Positions 55,885 to 64,000 of a DNA stretch of 64,000 nucleotides are shown piece after piece. Position 1 is the stretch's first letter. Every line of letters starts with the position of its first letter. Both the position numbers and the translations under genes were made by a program. Origin of the DNA: Kappaphycus alvarezii (taxonomy: Eukaryota; Rhodophyta; Florideophyceae; Gigartinales; Solieriaceae). Below the pieces are notes generated by a model. That model did no database searches, had not been told where the DNA came from, and was given only the letters and a program-made list of their open reading frames with translations. The stretch covers positions 1,302,001 through 1,366,000 of the forward strand of contig NADL03000481.1 in assembly GCA_002205965.3 (NCBI GenBank), written 5' to 3'.

Positions 55885-56116
55885 TGTCAGAATCAACTCT
55901 TGTGTGCGACAACAGCAATGCTCGAGTAGGGCCGAACCGGTTCCGGCAAGGGACCATATTACAGTGATCTCGCAGATTAATCCCGCACCTTTGAGGTGAG
56001 GATAAATTTTCCTTTCTGGGGTTAGTAGATTGCCCAAAGGTGCAGGACCACAGAGGGTCAGTAAAGCAATCGCCATACTTTCGACACGACGACGGAGTTT
56101 ACTTTCACGTTTTGCA
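55885..56116 (+). repeat. Copia G 3' LTR
   Basis: 232 bp, about four-fifths identical by eye to 51016-51252, ending CACGTTTTGCA. Confidence 0.82.
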
Positions 56117-56121
56117 TCTGT
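56117..56121. repeat. Target site duplication of copia G, right copy
   Basis: TCTGT, differing from 51011-51015 by one transition, as expected for an old insertion. Confidence 0.7.
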
Positions 56122-56460
56122 ATCCGTTAGAATATCTCCTGGGTTATCCTTTTCATCTTGCAAGGTATCATTTTATTTTGAGACTTATTAACGCCAGAGA
56201 GGCTTCTGGTGTTGATACCGATCCAGTATTATGCTCAATCAATATGATGCACCCAGGATTCCGTGTAAAGGTGTAGTGGGGAACCGTTAGGATCAAGCAG
56301 GCTTTCAGGAAGGTTTTTGATAACCTAAACCGCCGCAACGCAATTTCTCATACGTTTACAAAGGCTGATGTAATGGCCAACTTTTTGCAATGCCGACTGC
56401 AGCAGTGAAGTATAAGTACACATCACGACCCTGATAGTGAGAGTAGCTGCTGCTAAATCT
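56122..56460. other. Spacer right of copia G
   Basis: No recognised gene. A weak plus-strand coding-like stretch (NRRNAISHTFTKADVMANF near 56323-56390) may be repeat-derived. Confidence 0.3.
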
Positions 56461-56499
56461 AAAAACCAGGCAGCTCCTTAATCTACTTCTCAAACTCCT

Positions 56500-56989
56500 C
56501 TTTCAAAATAACGTTTTGGTCTCGGAATAGAACACATGATGAGTTCGCATTCCAGTCTCTCCGCTCTCCAATACAACCATCTGTTTGTTACGTAAATATT
56601 TCTTGCTCTGAGTATTTCCTTCCTGTGCTTTCTTTTGCTGTCTTATAGCGTTCCTTATTCCTTCAGTATGATTCCCAACTACGGATAACACTACGCTTAA
56701 AGCTGTAATCGTAATCTGAAGAAAATCCTTCTAAGACAAGCAATTTGTGACATTTTTTAATAATTTCATCATTTTCTTCGGCTACAATTATTCCCTCTGT
56801 AATCAAAAAAATCTTCTTTTGCAGATTACCCGTTTTTTGATGATTCATCGATCTGTACAAAATTATTCTTCGGTAAATTCCAGCGAAAGGCATACATTTT
56901 TTATTCTTGAATGAATCCATTTCCTTTACCCTTTGCATTACACCTTCATTTTGTAGCGTAGCTCTATTTGCGTCATCATATTCGGAAAC
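56500..56989 (-). repeat. Dispersed repeat F, copy 1 (coding-like on the minus strand)
   Basis: The minus-strand frame 57007-56663 (114 aa; NEGVMQRVKEMDSFKNKK, then MPFAGIYRRIILYRSMNHQ and IIVAEENDEIIKKCHKLL) and a following piece 56691-56503 are partly repeated at 63571-63835. Similarity at the right side stops at TTCGGAAAC, exactly where the inverted LTR begins (56990), so the LTR inserted into this repeat. The protein family is not recognised. Confidence 0.5.
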
Positions 56990-57497
56990 TGTTGCGATTA
57001 TGCCCATAAATCACCAAATACCCGGACAGTATCCCTCCGGCAACCTGTACCAAGGATTTACACTGTAAGAAGACATCATTGCAACTTGTGCACTGTACTC
57101 ACGCACCAGTGTAAAAGCATAATATCATACCTCTTTGTACCTAGCCAATGACATGGATCCATCATGGCTATCTCGCGTGGTTCTCGAAACATTTCGCACC
57201 CACCAATCAGCAACCACTTTATGCCTCCTTGCCAATTGGACCAATGGGACTTTGCCATGATGTTTGTTGCTGTCTGTTATACTGATGAATGCTACATGAG
57301 CCCTCAGAACCTTGTAGTTTGATACCTCTGGGGTCGCTTTTTCTAGAATACCTTTGAATTCAGTACCGTTTAGTTACAATTCATCTCTGCTGGTGTTGAG
57401 TAATTTTTCTAGATAAACCCTGGTCTGATGTTCCGGCCTGTTTACCGGAAGCATCAACCAACAGTTCAACCATCGATTACCTTTTGTGCGCTCAACA
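56990..57497 (+). repeat. LTR of the chromovirus family, plus orientation
   Basis: 508 bp, from TGTTGCGATTATG to GCGCTCAACA, the inverted counterpart of 58498-59003 with about four differences by eye. It is followed by a primer-binding-like site, as a 5' LTR would be. Its left flank is repeat F. Confidence 0.85.
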
Positions 57498-57506
57498 CCC
57501 CACATT

Positions 57507-57518
57507 TGGTAGCATCGC
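57507..57518 (+). promoter_or_regulatory. Primer-binding-like site after the plus-oriented LTR
   Basis: TGGTAGCATCGC, 9 nt after the LTR end and identical to the 12-mer at the copia primer binding site 4285-4296. Confidence 0.5.
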
Positions 57519-57655
57519 ATATTCGTTTGTCAGTACTGTGAGTTCTTCCAATCCGACAGTAAGTTGAAATCTCTATTACATTTGAGGTTCTGCCCGATTG
57601 CAAGCAGAGAATAACATTTTGTTTTTTACTCTGACCCTTTTTTGAATAACGCTCA

Positions 57656-58231
57656 TTGCCGAAAAACAAGACTTCCAGGGACCGCCCCTCGTCGCCGCAA
57701 GAGTACAACGCAGAAGATTTACATTCGTTCTTCGCCGAAAATTGTCAGGAGCTGATAACGTTCGAGTTTGGAGTGGAGCCAAGAACACCCACCAGAATCG
57801 TGGTGGAGGAACCAAGGACATCAAGACCCTCCGCTTTCTTCCTTCCGGAGGCTGTCTCGCTACCCGCTCTACCGCCGATACCGAGAAGGCCCACAGTCCC
57901 TCGCTCCAAGCCTCAGAAGCCTAAGAAGACCCTACCGATTCTTTCTAACGCGGCTTCCATCATCATCCAGAGAACCGCCAACCACCGCATTCGTAAGAAG
58001 ACCTGAAGGCCCCGCCTGACCAAGAACCCGCGATCGTCGCCCTTCCACTGCCGTCACTGTCAAGTCACCTGCACAGGTCGAGTGCAATATTACGAGCACC
58101 TTCGCTCCCGTAAGCACCAACACCGCGCGGACAAGACAAGGCACATCTGCGATATTTGCAAGGTAAAAGTTCCGAGCAAGGCAGACCTTGAGCGCCACCG
58201 TCTGGGCCGTTGTCATCGAGAGACCGCTCAA
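57656..58231 (+). pseudogene. Zinc-finger ORF between two inverted LTRs
   Basis: The plus frame is open from about 57656 (no ATG; a TTG lies there) to a TGA at 58004-58006, and continues in the same frame to a TAG at 58229-58231. The first part is Pro/Arg/Lys-rich (LPALPPIPRRPTVPRSKP). After the TGA are two C2H2-type fingers: FHCRHCQVTCTGRVQYYEH, then LRSRKHQHR (U1/matrin-like, like the finger in copia C), and ICDICKVKVPSKADLERH, then RLGRCH. The missing start and internal stop suggest a broken gene, or an exon with an unseen intron. It may bind RNA or DNA. Confidence 0.55.
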
Positions 58232-58497
58232 AACTCTCAGTAGTTGAAATTTGAATAAATTTAGGTAAGGTAAAGAGAGCAAAACTTCAAAAGTTGCTTT
58301 CTCAACCGACTTCGTTTGTGCTTTGTTCACCCTCCCGCTGTTGCTACCTTACGAACTCACTTTCCCCAGTTCCTTGCAGTAGTACTTGTAAGTCCGTATC
58401 GCCGCCAGGTTCTAGACAGGAAAACAACCGTTCTGTAAAGCATCGGAAGGAGGTCTACTATAGCACACCCGACGTGACTGACTTCAAAAATATGGGG

Positions 58498-59003
58498 TGT
58501 TGAGCGCACAAAAGGTAATCGATGGTTGAACTGTTGGTTGATGCTTCCGGTAAACAGGCCGGAACATCAGACCAGGGTTTATCTAGAAAAAGTACTCAAC
58601 ACCAGCAGAGATGAATTGTAACTAAACGGTACTGAATTCAAAGGTATTCTAGAAAAAGCGACCCAGAGGTATCAAACTACAAGGTTCTGAGGCTCATGTA
58701 GCATTCATCAGTATAACAGACAGCAACAAACATCATGGCAAAGTCCCATTGGTCCAATTGGCAAGGAGGCATAAAGTGGTTGCTGATTGGTGGGTGCGAA
58801 ATGTTTCGAGAACCACGCGAGATAGCCATGATGGATCCATGTCATTGGCTAGGTACAAAGAGGTATGATATTATGCTTTTACACTGGTGCGTGAGTACAG
58901 TGCACAAGTTGCAATGATGTCTTCTTACAGTGTAAATCCTTGGTACAGGTTGCCGGAGGGATACTGTCAGGGTATTTGGTGATTTATGGGCATAATCGCA
59001 ACA
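58498..59003 (-). repeat. Chromovirus D 3' LTR
   Basis: 506 bp. Read on the minus strand it starts TGTTGCGATTATG right after the polypurine tract and ends GCGCTCAACA. Inverted twin at 56990-57497. Confidence 0.88.
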
Positions 59004-59013
59004 TCACTCCCCC
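59004..59013 (-). promoter_or_regulatory. Chromovirus D polypurine tract
   Basis: GGGGGAGTGA on the minus strand, lying between the Pol stop codon (59014-59016) and the LTR with no spacer. Confidence 0.75.
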
Positions 59014-59190
59014 CTACGAAGAAGAATCGCCCCGATTCTTGTATTCGTATAGCAGATCTTGACAATTTTTCAGTTCATTTTCTGATAGCCATGAGTTCTC
59101 GTGATCTGCATATCCTTTCCATTTAATGATATATTTGTTTTTCCGTATTGTTTCTTGTGACTGAGAATTGATTCTACTTCGTATTATTTA
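59014..59190 (-). pseudogene. Chromovirus D chromodomain
   Basis: After integrase, the minus strand reads YEVESILSHKKQYG. After a 1-nt frame change it continues NKYIIKWKGYADHENSW, then LSENELKNCQDLLYEY, ending TAG at 59014-59016. YEVE...Y-x-I-K-W-x-G-Y...NSW is the canonical chromodomain with its aromatic cage (Y, W and the W of NSW). In chromoviruses it directs integration to heterochromatin marked by methylated histone H3. The frame change near 59130 and a stop near 59184 break it formally. Confidence 0.82.
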
Positions 59191-60600
59191 TGTCCATCTT
59201 GAACCTGTATAGGTGGTGGTGGAGGAATTTGGCGATAGAATTCATCTTCAAAGTACGGCTTAAGGAGACTAGCATGGAAAGCATTGTGAATTCCCCTGTC
59301 GATCATTGGCTGGGAAAGATTTAAACGGTACGTAACTCCGTTTATATCCTCAGATATTTGAAATGGACCACAAAACTTTGGGTTCAGTTTTCGAGATCCT
59401 GCACCATCTTCAAAAGTTAGGTTTTTTGTGGACAACCAGACTTTGTCACCAACTTTAGAAGAATAAGGTCTTCTACTTCTGTTGACATACAAGGCAGTGG
59501 ATTCATTTGATTTTTTGATTTTTTCTTGGGCTTTTTCAGTGATTCTTGCATGTTTTTTAGGAACTGTGCCGCAGCAGGGTTTTCTGCGGAGAGTATGTCC
59601 AAAGTGACAGTTCTAGGGTGAATTCCATAATTGAGGAAAACGGAGAGAATGTTGTAGTGGAATTAATAGATGAATTGTAAGCAACTTCGAAGTATACCAA
59701 GTATTTGTCCCAATCTGACTTGTCGAAGCTAACAAAAGAACGAATCATTTCTTCGATCTTTCTGTTCATAATCTCAGATTGTCCATCTGTTTGTGGGTGA
59801 TATGCTGAAGAAGGGATATCTTGGTACCTAGAAGGTGGAACAGACTCTTCCAAAACTTGCTCATAAAAATAGCATCCCTATCACAAATGATATTCGTCGG
59901 AATTCCGTGGTTTCTGTAGACATGATCCTTGAACAGCCTGGCAGTTGAAGGAGCATCTATTTGGGGCTTTTTTGGTATAATTCTGATCATCTTTGATAAT
60001 ATGTCAACGACAGTTAAGATGCCATTGTTTCCTTCCGTTGACCTTGGAAGGGTGTAATAAAGTCCATCGTTATGTGGGTCCATTTGGTTTTCGGTGGATA
60101 AAGAGGTTTTAAAAGACCTGCGGGTTTCTGATTGGATGGTTTGTCTCTTTGGCAGTGGCAAGATCGAACGTATCGAAGTACATCTGTACGAAGGTTTTTC
60201 CAGTAAAACTTCGGTGATATTCTATTGATTGTTTTTGAAATTCCCAAATGTCCAGTATTTGGAGTAGAATGGTATTCATGTAATAGCTTGACTTTAAATT
60301 TTCCTTCTGGTACGCAAATCTTTCCGTTCCTTAGTAAAACCAACCCTTTCTTTTCGAAATGTGCCTTTGGATCTTTGTATTGGGTTTTCAGGTTTTCATC
60401 TAGCCTGTAATCTTTGGCCAGATCTTCTAGCTCAGAATCCGCAAAATAAGGTACGAATATATTGTTCGATTCTAGGTATGTCTTTGTTATCACTTCCTTG
60501 AGTAGTTCTCTGTTTCGATGTTTAGGTGAGGGATAATTCTGAGGTTGTCTTGAAAGGGCATCGGCAACGATGTTTGCTTTCCCGGAGATGGGTACAATTT
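59184..60600 (-). pseudogene. Chromovirus D integrase
   Basis: The zinc-binding domain is HEYHSTPNTGHLGISKTIN and VRSCHCQRDK (about 60290-60150). The core has THITMDFITPF (first Asp), IICDRDAIFMSKFW (second Asp, about 59890) and SSAYHPQTDGQSEIMNR (Glu, about 59800-59750). The C-terminal domain, 59492-59184, has VGDKVWLSTKNLTFEDG, the GPF motif (FCGPFQISEDING) and HASLLKPYFEDEF. Frame changes occur near 60050, 59800, 59590 and 59490. All three catalytic residues are visible. Confidence 0.85.
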
Positions 60601-62030
60601 TGAAATCAAAGTTCGCTAATCTTTCCAACCACCTAACCTGTCTTTGGGACAGATTGTCCTGGGTCTCGAGGTATCTTAAAGGGTAGTGATCAGAATGAAC
60701 TGGGAAAAAGTTTCCGTGTAGGTATGCTCTCCACCATTTCAAGCACTTTACAATGGCCAAGAGCTCTCTTTCATGAGCGGCATAATTTTGCTCAGCATCA
60801 TTCAAATTCCTAGACGCAAAGGCAACTGGTCTTCTGGATTTTGGATCCCCTGTTCCAACACAGCTCCAATTGCGTACTAAGAGGCGTCTGTAGTGACATA
60901 TATTGGAAGTTCAGAGTCAAAAGTTCTAAGGACTGGGGCACTGCATAACGATTTCTTCAAGGCCTGGAATGATTTGTCCTGAGTAGCTGTCCACAGAAAT
61001 GAAACGTCCTTTGTGACCTCTGTAAAAGGTTTAGCAACCAATGAGCATCCTTTTATGAATCTTCTGTAATAGTTGACGAGTCCTAAGAATGACTGAAGCT
61101 GTTGCTTGTTCTTTGGTGAGGGCCATTCCATGACTGCCTTTATCATGTTGGGATCCACAGAAATTCCCTCTTGGCAGATTACATGTCCAAGATACTCGAC
61201 TTCTTTAACACCGAAGACACATTTTGACAATTTTGCGAACAGATTCTCCTTCCTAAGAATCTCTGGTACTACATCAATGTGTTCTAAATGTTCTTTCCAT
61301 GTCTTACTGAAGATAAGAATGTCATCTAAATAAACGATAACGAATACATCCAGGAAATCTTTGAATATGTCGTTCATGAGATTCATAAAAGTTGCTGGTG
61401 CGTTGTTCAATCCAAAAGGTAGTACGAGAAATTCAAAATGTCCGTATCTGGTTCAAAACGCTGTGAGAGGGATTGAAGATTCCTCCAGTCTGATCTGATG
61501 GTAACCCATCCTCAGATCTATTTTCGAGAAGTACCTGGCTCCCTTAAGTCGATCAAAGATATCATCGATGCGCGGCAGGGGATAGCTGTTTTTTACAGTA
61601 AGCCGATTAAGTGTTCTGTAATCCACACACATACGCAAACCACTGTCCTTTTTAGTTACAAAGAGTATTGGCGCTCCCTAGGGGCTTTTGCTTGGTCTAA
61701 TGAATTCACTCTCTAGTAGATCATCTAGTTGTTTACGAAGCTCCATCATTTCTTTTCCTGAAAGTCTGTAGAGACCCTTTTTCTGTGGCTTAGCATCTTT
61801 TTCCAATTCGATCTTGAAATCATACTTTCGCTTCGGAAGAAGGCCCTTCGGAAGTTTTTCCGGGAAAACGTCTGTATACTTTTTCAGTACACCTTGAATA
61901 TCTTCTGGGTAAGAATCTGGAACATTTGTATTTGAGCCTAATGGTAGAATTAGCACAGCATAAGTGCTACATTTTTTCTCCAAATCAGTAAGTACTGAGT
62001 TTGCAGAAACGAAAGGGTGCTTTTTCATTT
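60014..62030 (-). pseudogene. Chromovirus D reverse transcriptase and RNase H
   Basis: RT starts in 62028-61678 (PDSYPEDIQGVLKKYTDVFP, LLESEFIRPSKSP). It continues in 61638-61453 with [19 protein letters not shown] and [18 protein letters not shown], and in 61410-60877 with NNAPATFMNLMNDIFKDF and the intact catalytic VIVYLDDILIFSKTWKEH. RNase H starts YVTTDAS before a stop at 60877-60879 and continues in 60805-60014 with NYAAHERELLAIVKCLKWW, VHSDHYPLRYLE and KANIVADALSRQPQ. Catalytic residues are present and the breaks are small. The family copies its RNA in cytoplasmic particles. Confidence 0.88.
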
Positions 62031-62199
62031 CATTGGCAGTGACGGAGTAATTTTCATCCTTGTAGTTGAAAGAAACTTGATTGCTTGTAGAATCGATAAT
62101 TGCTCTATGGGCTCCACACCATTCCTTTCCTAGTATTGCATTATATCTCTTGAGGGGCTCACGGCGAAGTACAGTTGTTCTGTGTAGTTCTTTATATGG

Positions 62200-62563
62200 A
62201 CGATTGCCGGACCGGCTGTTTCTTTCAACTTCTGGCTAGCACCGTTCGCCATTTCGGCAAGCTCTGCTGATTCTCTTGTTTTAATCTTATGGTAATCGCA
62301 GAACAATTCACTGAGGAAATTTATCTCACCACCACTCAGGAGTCGATGAGAATTTTTGCTGGTCCATTGGAAATGACTCCTTTGACAATAAGAAGTCCTC
62401 TATGATTTCGTTGGAAAGTTGGGGTTGGTGTTCCCCTAAATGCTTCCTGGGATCTTATTGTTGAAACAATACGATTTCTGTCATCCAGAACTGACTGAAG
62501 ACCTTCAGTCAGTTCCTTCGGGCTTTTGGGCAGTTTTTTGCAATGTGCCCTCTCTGTCTGCAT
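62200..62563 (-). pseudogene. Chromovirus D protease
   Basis: The piece 62563-62336 ends GVISNGPAKILIDS at the retropepsin active site (D-S, with the following G displaced by a 1-nt change that makes a stop at 62336). Beyond it the frame continues with EINFLSELFCDYHKIKTRE and KLKETAGPAIVH. This is the expected place between Gag and RT. Confidence 0.65.
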
Positions 62564-63440
62564 CTCAAGCAGGGGCCTTCATGTATGCATCTCTCACGTT
62601 CTGCTTGATCCAATTTCGGTAAGTTAACATTTGAGGACTGTATACCCGGTTTCATTTCCAAGTTCCCAATTTCCATGGGCGCAGGAGCACTATTTCCAGT
62701 ACTTGAAATTCCTTTCAGCGATTTTGTATTCGATTTGTTGTTACCTAACGGCCCTGAACGCCTGTAAGCGGCTTCGATTCTTTCCGCATCTGCCATTAAA
62801 TCAGAAAGCTTAGAGTATTCTTTCGTGCATAAGGCTTTCCAAATGTACGTTTCAAGCCGCGTGAATAGCAATCAATCTGATCTTTGACTCCTATGTCTGG
62901 TATATCCAACAATATTTTGTTAAAATCTTCATTGAACGCAGAAACGTCTTTAACTTGTTTCCAGCGAGCCAGCTTGTCTCGGGCGATTTTTTCCTTGTAA
63001 TAACGTCTCGAAGCGATTGAGAAGGGCAGTCTTCAGTTCCTTCCATGTTTGAATCTCCTGCCCGCGGCGCTCTTGGAATGGACCATCCACCACTCATGGG
63101 CATTTCCAGAGAGATAGCTTAGTGTAATGTTCATGGTATCTTGCCCATCTGCTTCACCAAGATAATTCTGCATCTGCACGCAGCTCCCGAAGGACCCTTT
63201 TCCGCTGAATGATCCCGGTTTATTCTTCTTAGGGGCGTCCGTGGTTCCGTTTTGACCATTTGAGCTACCGGCATTGATCCTGACGAGAGACAGCTCACTC
63301 TCGAGAGCTCCCACCTTGCGAGCAGCGTTATTGAGCTGTTTCTGTTGTGCGGAGATCTGTTTATGAGCCTCTGACAGCTGGCGTTGAAGTTCGCTTACAG
63401 CTTGTGCCAGAGACTCTACAGTAATGCCCGAAGTTTCCAT
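62509..63440 (-). pseudogene. Chromovirus D Gag
   Basis: Starts METSGITVESLAQAVSELQ at 63440. The first about 60 residues form a coiled coil (LQRQLSEAHKQISAQQKQL). The capsid part begins near NKPGSFSGKGSFGSCVQMQ and contains LSYLSGNAHEWW, the conserved retrotransposon-gag motif. Frame changes near 63060 and 62880 lead into 62871-62509 (SDLMADAERIEAAYRRSG), with one CCHC knuckle, CLRCRQRGHIAKNC. The length is close to that of usual chromovirus Gag. Confidence 0.8.
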
Positions 63441-63570
63441 TTTCTGTTCCTATTGGTCGAAAGAGTCACACTGAAGAAACTTTACTTCATTGAGTATCTA
63501 TCGTATACACTGCAGGACTGACTATACGGCTTGTAGTTTTGAGTTTTTTTTTTCTTTAAATAGAATTTTT

Positions 63571-63835
63571 TCAAATTGGCCAGTAAGAATCGGTATGCAC
63601 TGTGGCCGAGTTGGCTAGACCAGCGAAAGACCAGTGAGAGGACTCGAGTTTGAATCCCAGTCGATAACTTGGGAAACTTGATTTTCTCTGACGTAAGGGG
63701 ATCTGTACAAAATTATTCTTCGGTAAATCCCAGCGAAAGGCATACATTTTTTTCTTGAAGGAATCCAGTTCCTTTAGCCTTTGCATTAGACCTTCATTTT
63801 GTAGCGTAGCTCTATTTGAGCCAGCATATTCGGAA
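63571..63835 (-). repeat. Dispersed repeat F, copy 2
   Basis: 63700-63835 matches about 56850-56989 (both contain CAAAATTATTCTTCGGTAAA and TTTTGTAGCGTAGCTCTATT) and runs past TTCGGAAAC into GCCAGTATAGAC. It thus shows the sequence that the LTR at 56990 interrupted in copy 1. Confidence 0.65.
63596..63665 (+). other. tRNA-like sequence with Pol III A and B boxes
   Basis: The A box TGGCCGAGTTGG (63603-63614) fits the consensus exactly. A B-box-like AGTTTGAATCC (63647-63657) lies 32 nt further on. The acceptor (TGCACTG against CAGTCGA) and T-stem pair poorly, so this is a decayed tRNA gene or the head of a SINE, not a functional tRNA. I cannot assign an anticodon. Confidence 0.5.
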
Positions 63836-64000
63836 ACGCCAGTATAGACACAACCGGGCGCGGATCGTAAGTTAAGTTGAAATGCCCGCTCGTTTTTATC
63901 ATAAATAGCATCTCATTAGAGTAATTCGGAGGCAAAATACCATCAAAATCTAAGAATGCTCATTTCGCATGCCATAAATTCAAAAATGAAGTAACAAAAG
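63836..64000. other. Window end, nothing recognised
   Basis: No frame or motif seen. Confidence 0.4.

Larger units (their letters stand above)
51016..56116 (+). mobile_element. Ty1/copia retrotransposon G, old and decayed
   Basis: Diverged LTRs of 237 and 232 bp flank remnants of Gag, integrase, RT and RNase H in copia order on the plus strand. The target duplication is still recognisable. Many stops and gaps, and the RT active-site block is not found, so this copy is dead. Confidence 0.82.
58498..63440 (-). mobile_element. Ty3/gypsy chromovirus D
   Basis: Minus-strand order: Gag with CCHC knuckle, protease, RT, RNase H, integrase, chromodomain, polypurine tract, 3' LTR. The coding frame is split by about ten frame changes, but most catalytic blocks are present. 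The 5' LTR is not found between the gag start (63440) and the window end, and repeat F lies there instead. So the copy is truncated or rearranged at its 5' end. Confidence 0.88.

Noticed and set aside
56990-59003. A DNA transposon with 500-bp terminal inverted repeats carrying a zinc-finger gene
   Set aside because: The right arm abuts the polypurine tract and stop codon of chromovirus D and has TG...CA ends, so it is an LTR. The outer flanks (GAAAC and TCACT) are not a duplication.
1-64000. CRISPR arrays, bacterial operons, rRNA genes
   Set aside because: No regularly spaced repeats, no ribosome binding sites and no rRNA signatures were seen. All large coding regions are eukaryotic retroelements.

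Overview
The window is eukaryotic nuclear DNA dominated by retrotransposons. There are no bacterial-style operons or ribosome binding sites. I recognise at least six retroelement insertions: a DIRS-type (tyrosine-recombinase) element, three Ty1/copia elements, two copies of one Ty3/gypsy family and one Ty3/gypsy chromovirus, plus fragments of an RLE-type non-LTR element. The only convincing host-type gene is a small intronless gene (20184-20615, minus) for a secreted cysteine-rich, Kazal-like protein. The mix of DIRS, copia, gypsy and RLE-type elements with intronless cysteine-rich secreted genes would suit a multicellular (florideophyte) red alga. That is an inference of low to moderate confidence.

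Layout. 1-18 kb is a three-level nest. A decayed DIRS element on the minus strand (about 1000-4065 and 17704-17975) is split by a copia element (4066-17698, TSD CCTTT). The copia is in turn split by a gypsy element, here called A (5294-14278, TSD AATAC). 18-23 kb holds several minus-strand fragments of an RLE-type endonuclease/retroelement C-terminus and the Kazal-like gene. 23251-32329 is gypsy element B (minus strand, TSD ATAGT), a nearly intact sister of A. 32.3-43.8 kb is AT-rich and gene-poor, with a heavily decayed minus-strand coding remnant (about 37.4-40.4 kb) that carries a P-loop-like motif. 43804-50586 is an old copia element C (minus). 51016-56116 is another old copia G (plus). 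56.5-64 kb holds a chromovirus D (minus, chromodomain present), and its 3' LTR faces a nearly identical inverted LTR across exactly 1000 bp that contains a zinc-finger reading frame.

How the genes work together. In the A/B family, one transcript would carry Gag-protease (ORF1), then Pol (RT, RNase H, integrase), then a third ORF downstream of integrase. In B, ORF1 and ORF2 overlap as ATGA. ORF3 is built from two tandem homologous halves and has no recognisable family. Each long LTR (about 1.5 kb) also carries its own reading frame for a protein with a basic head and an acidic tail. That frame has a TATA-like box upstream and a consensus splice donor inside it. These extra genes, and zinc-finger ORFs sitting just after LTRs in two other families, are the most unusual content of the window. 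Many frame breaks in A, B and D are single-base homopolymer differences, so some may be consensus errors rather than biological decay.
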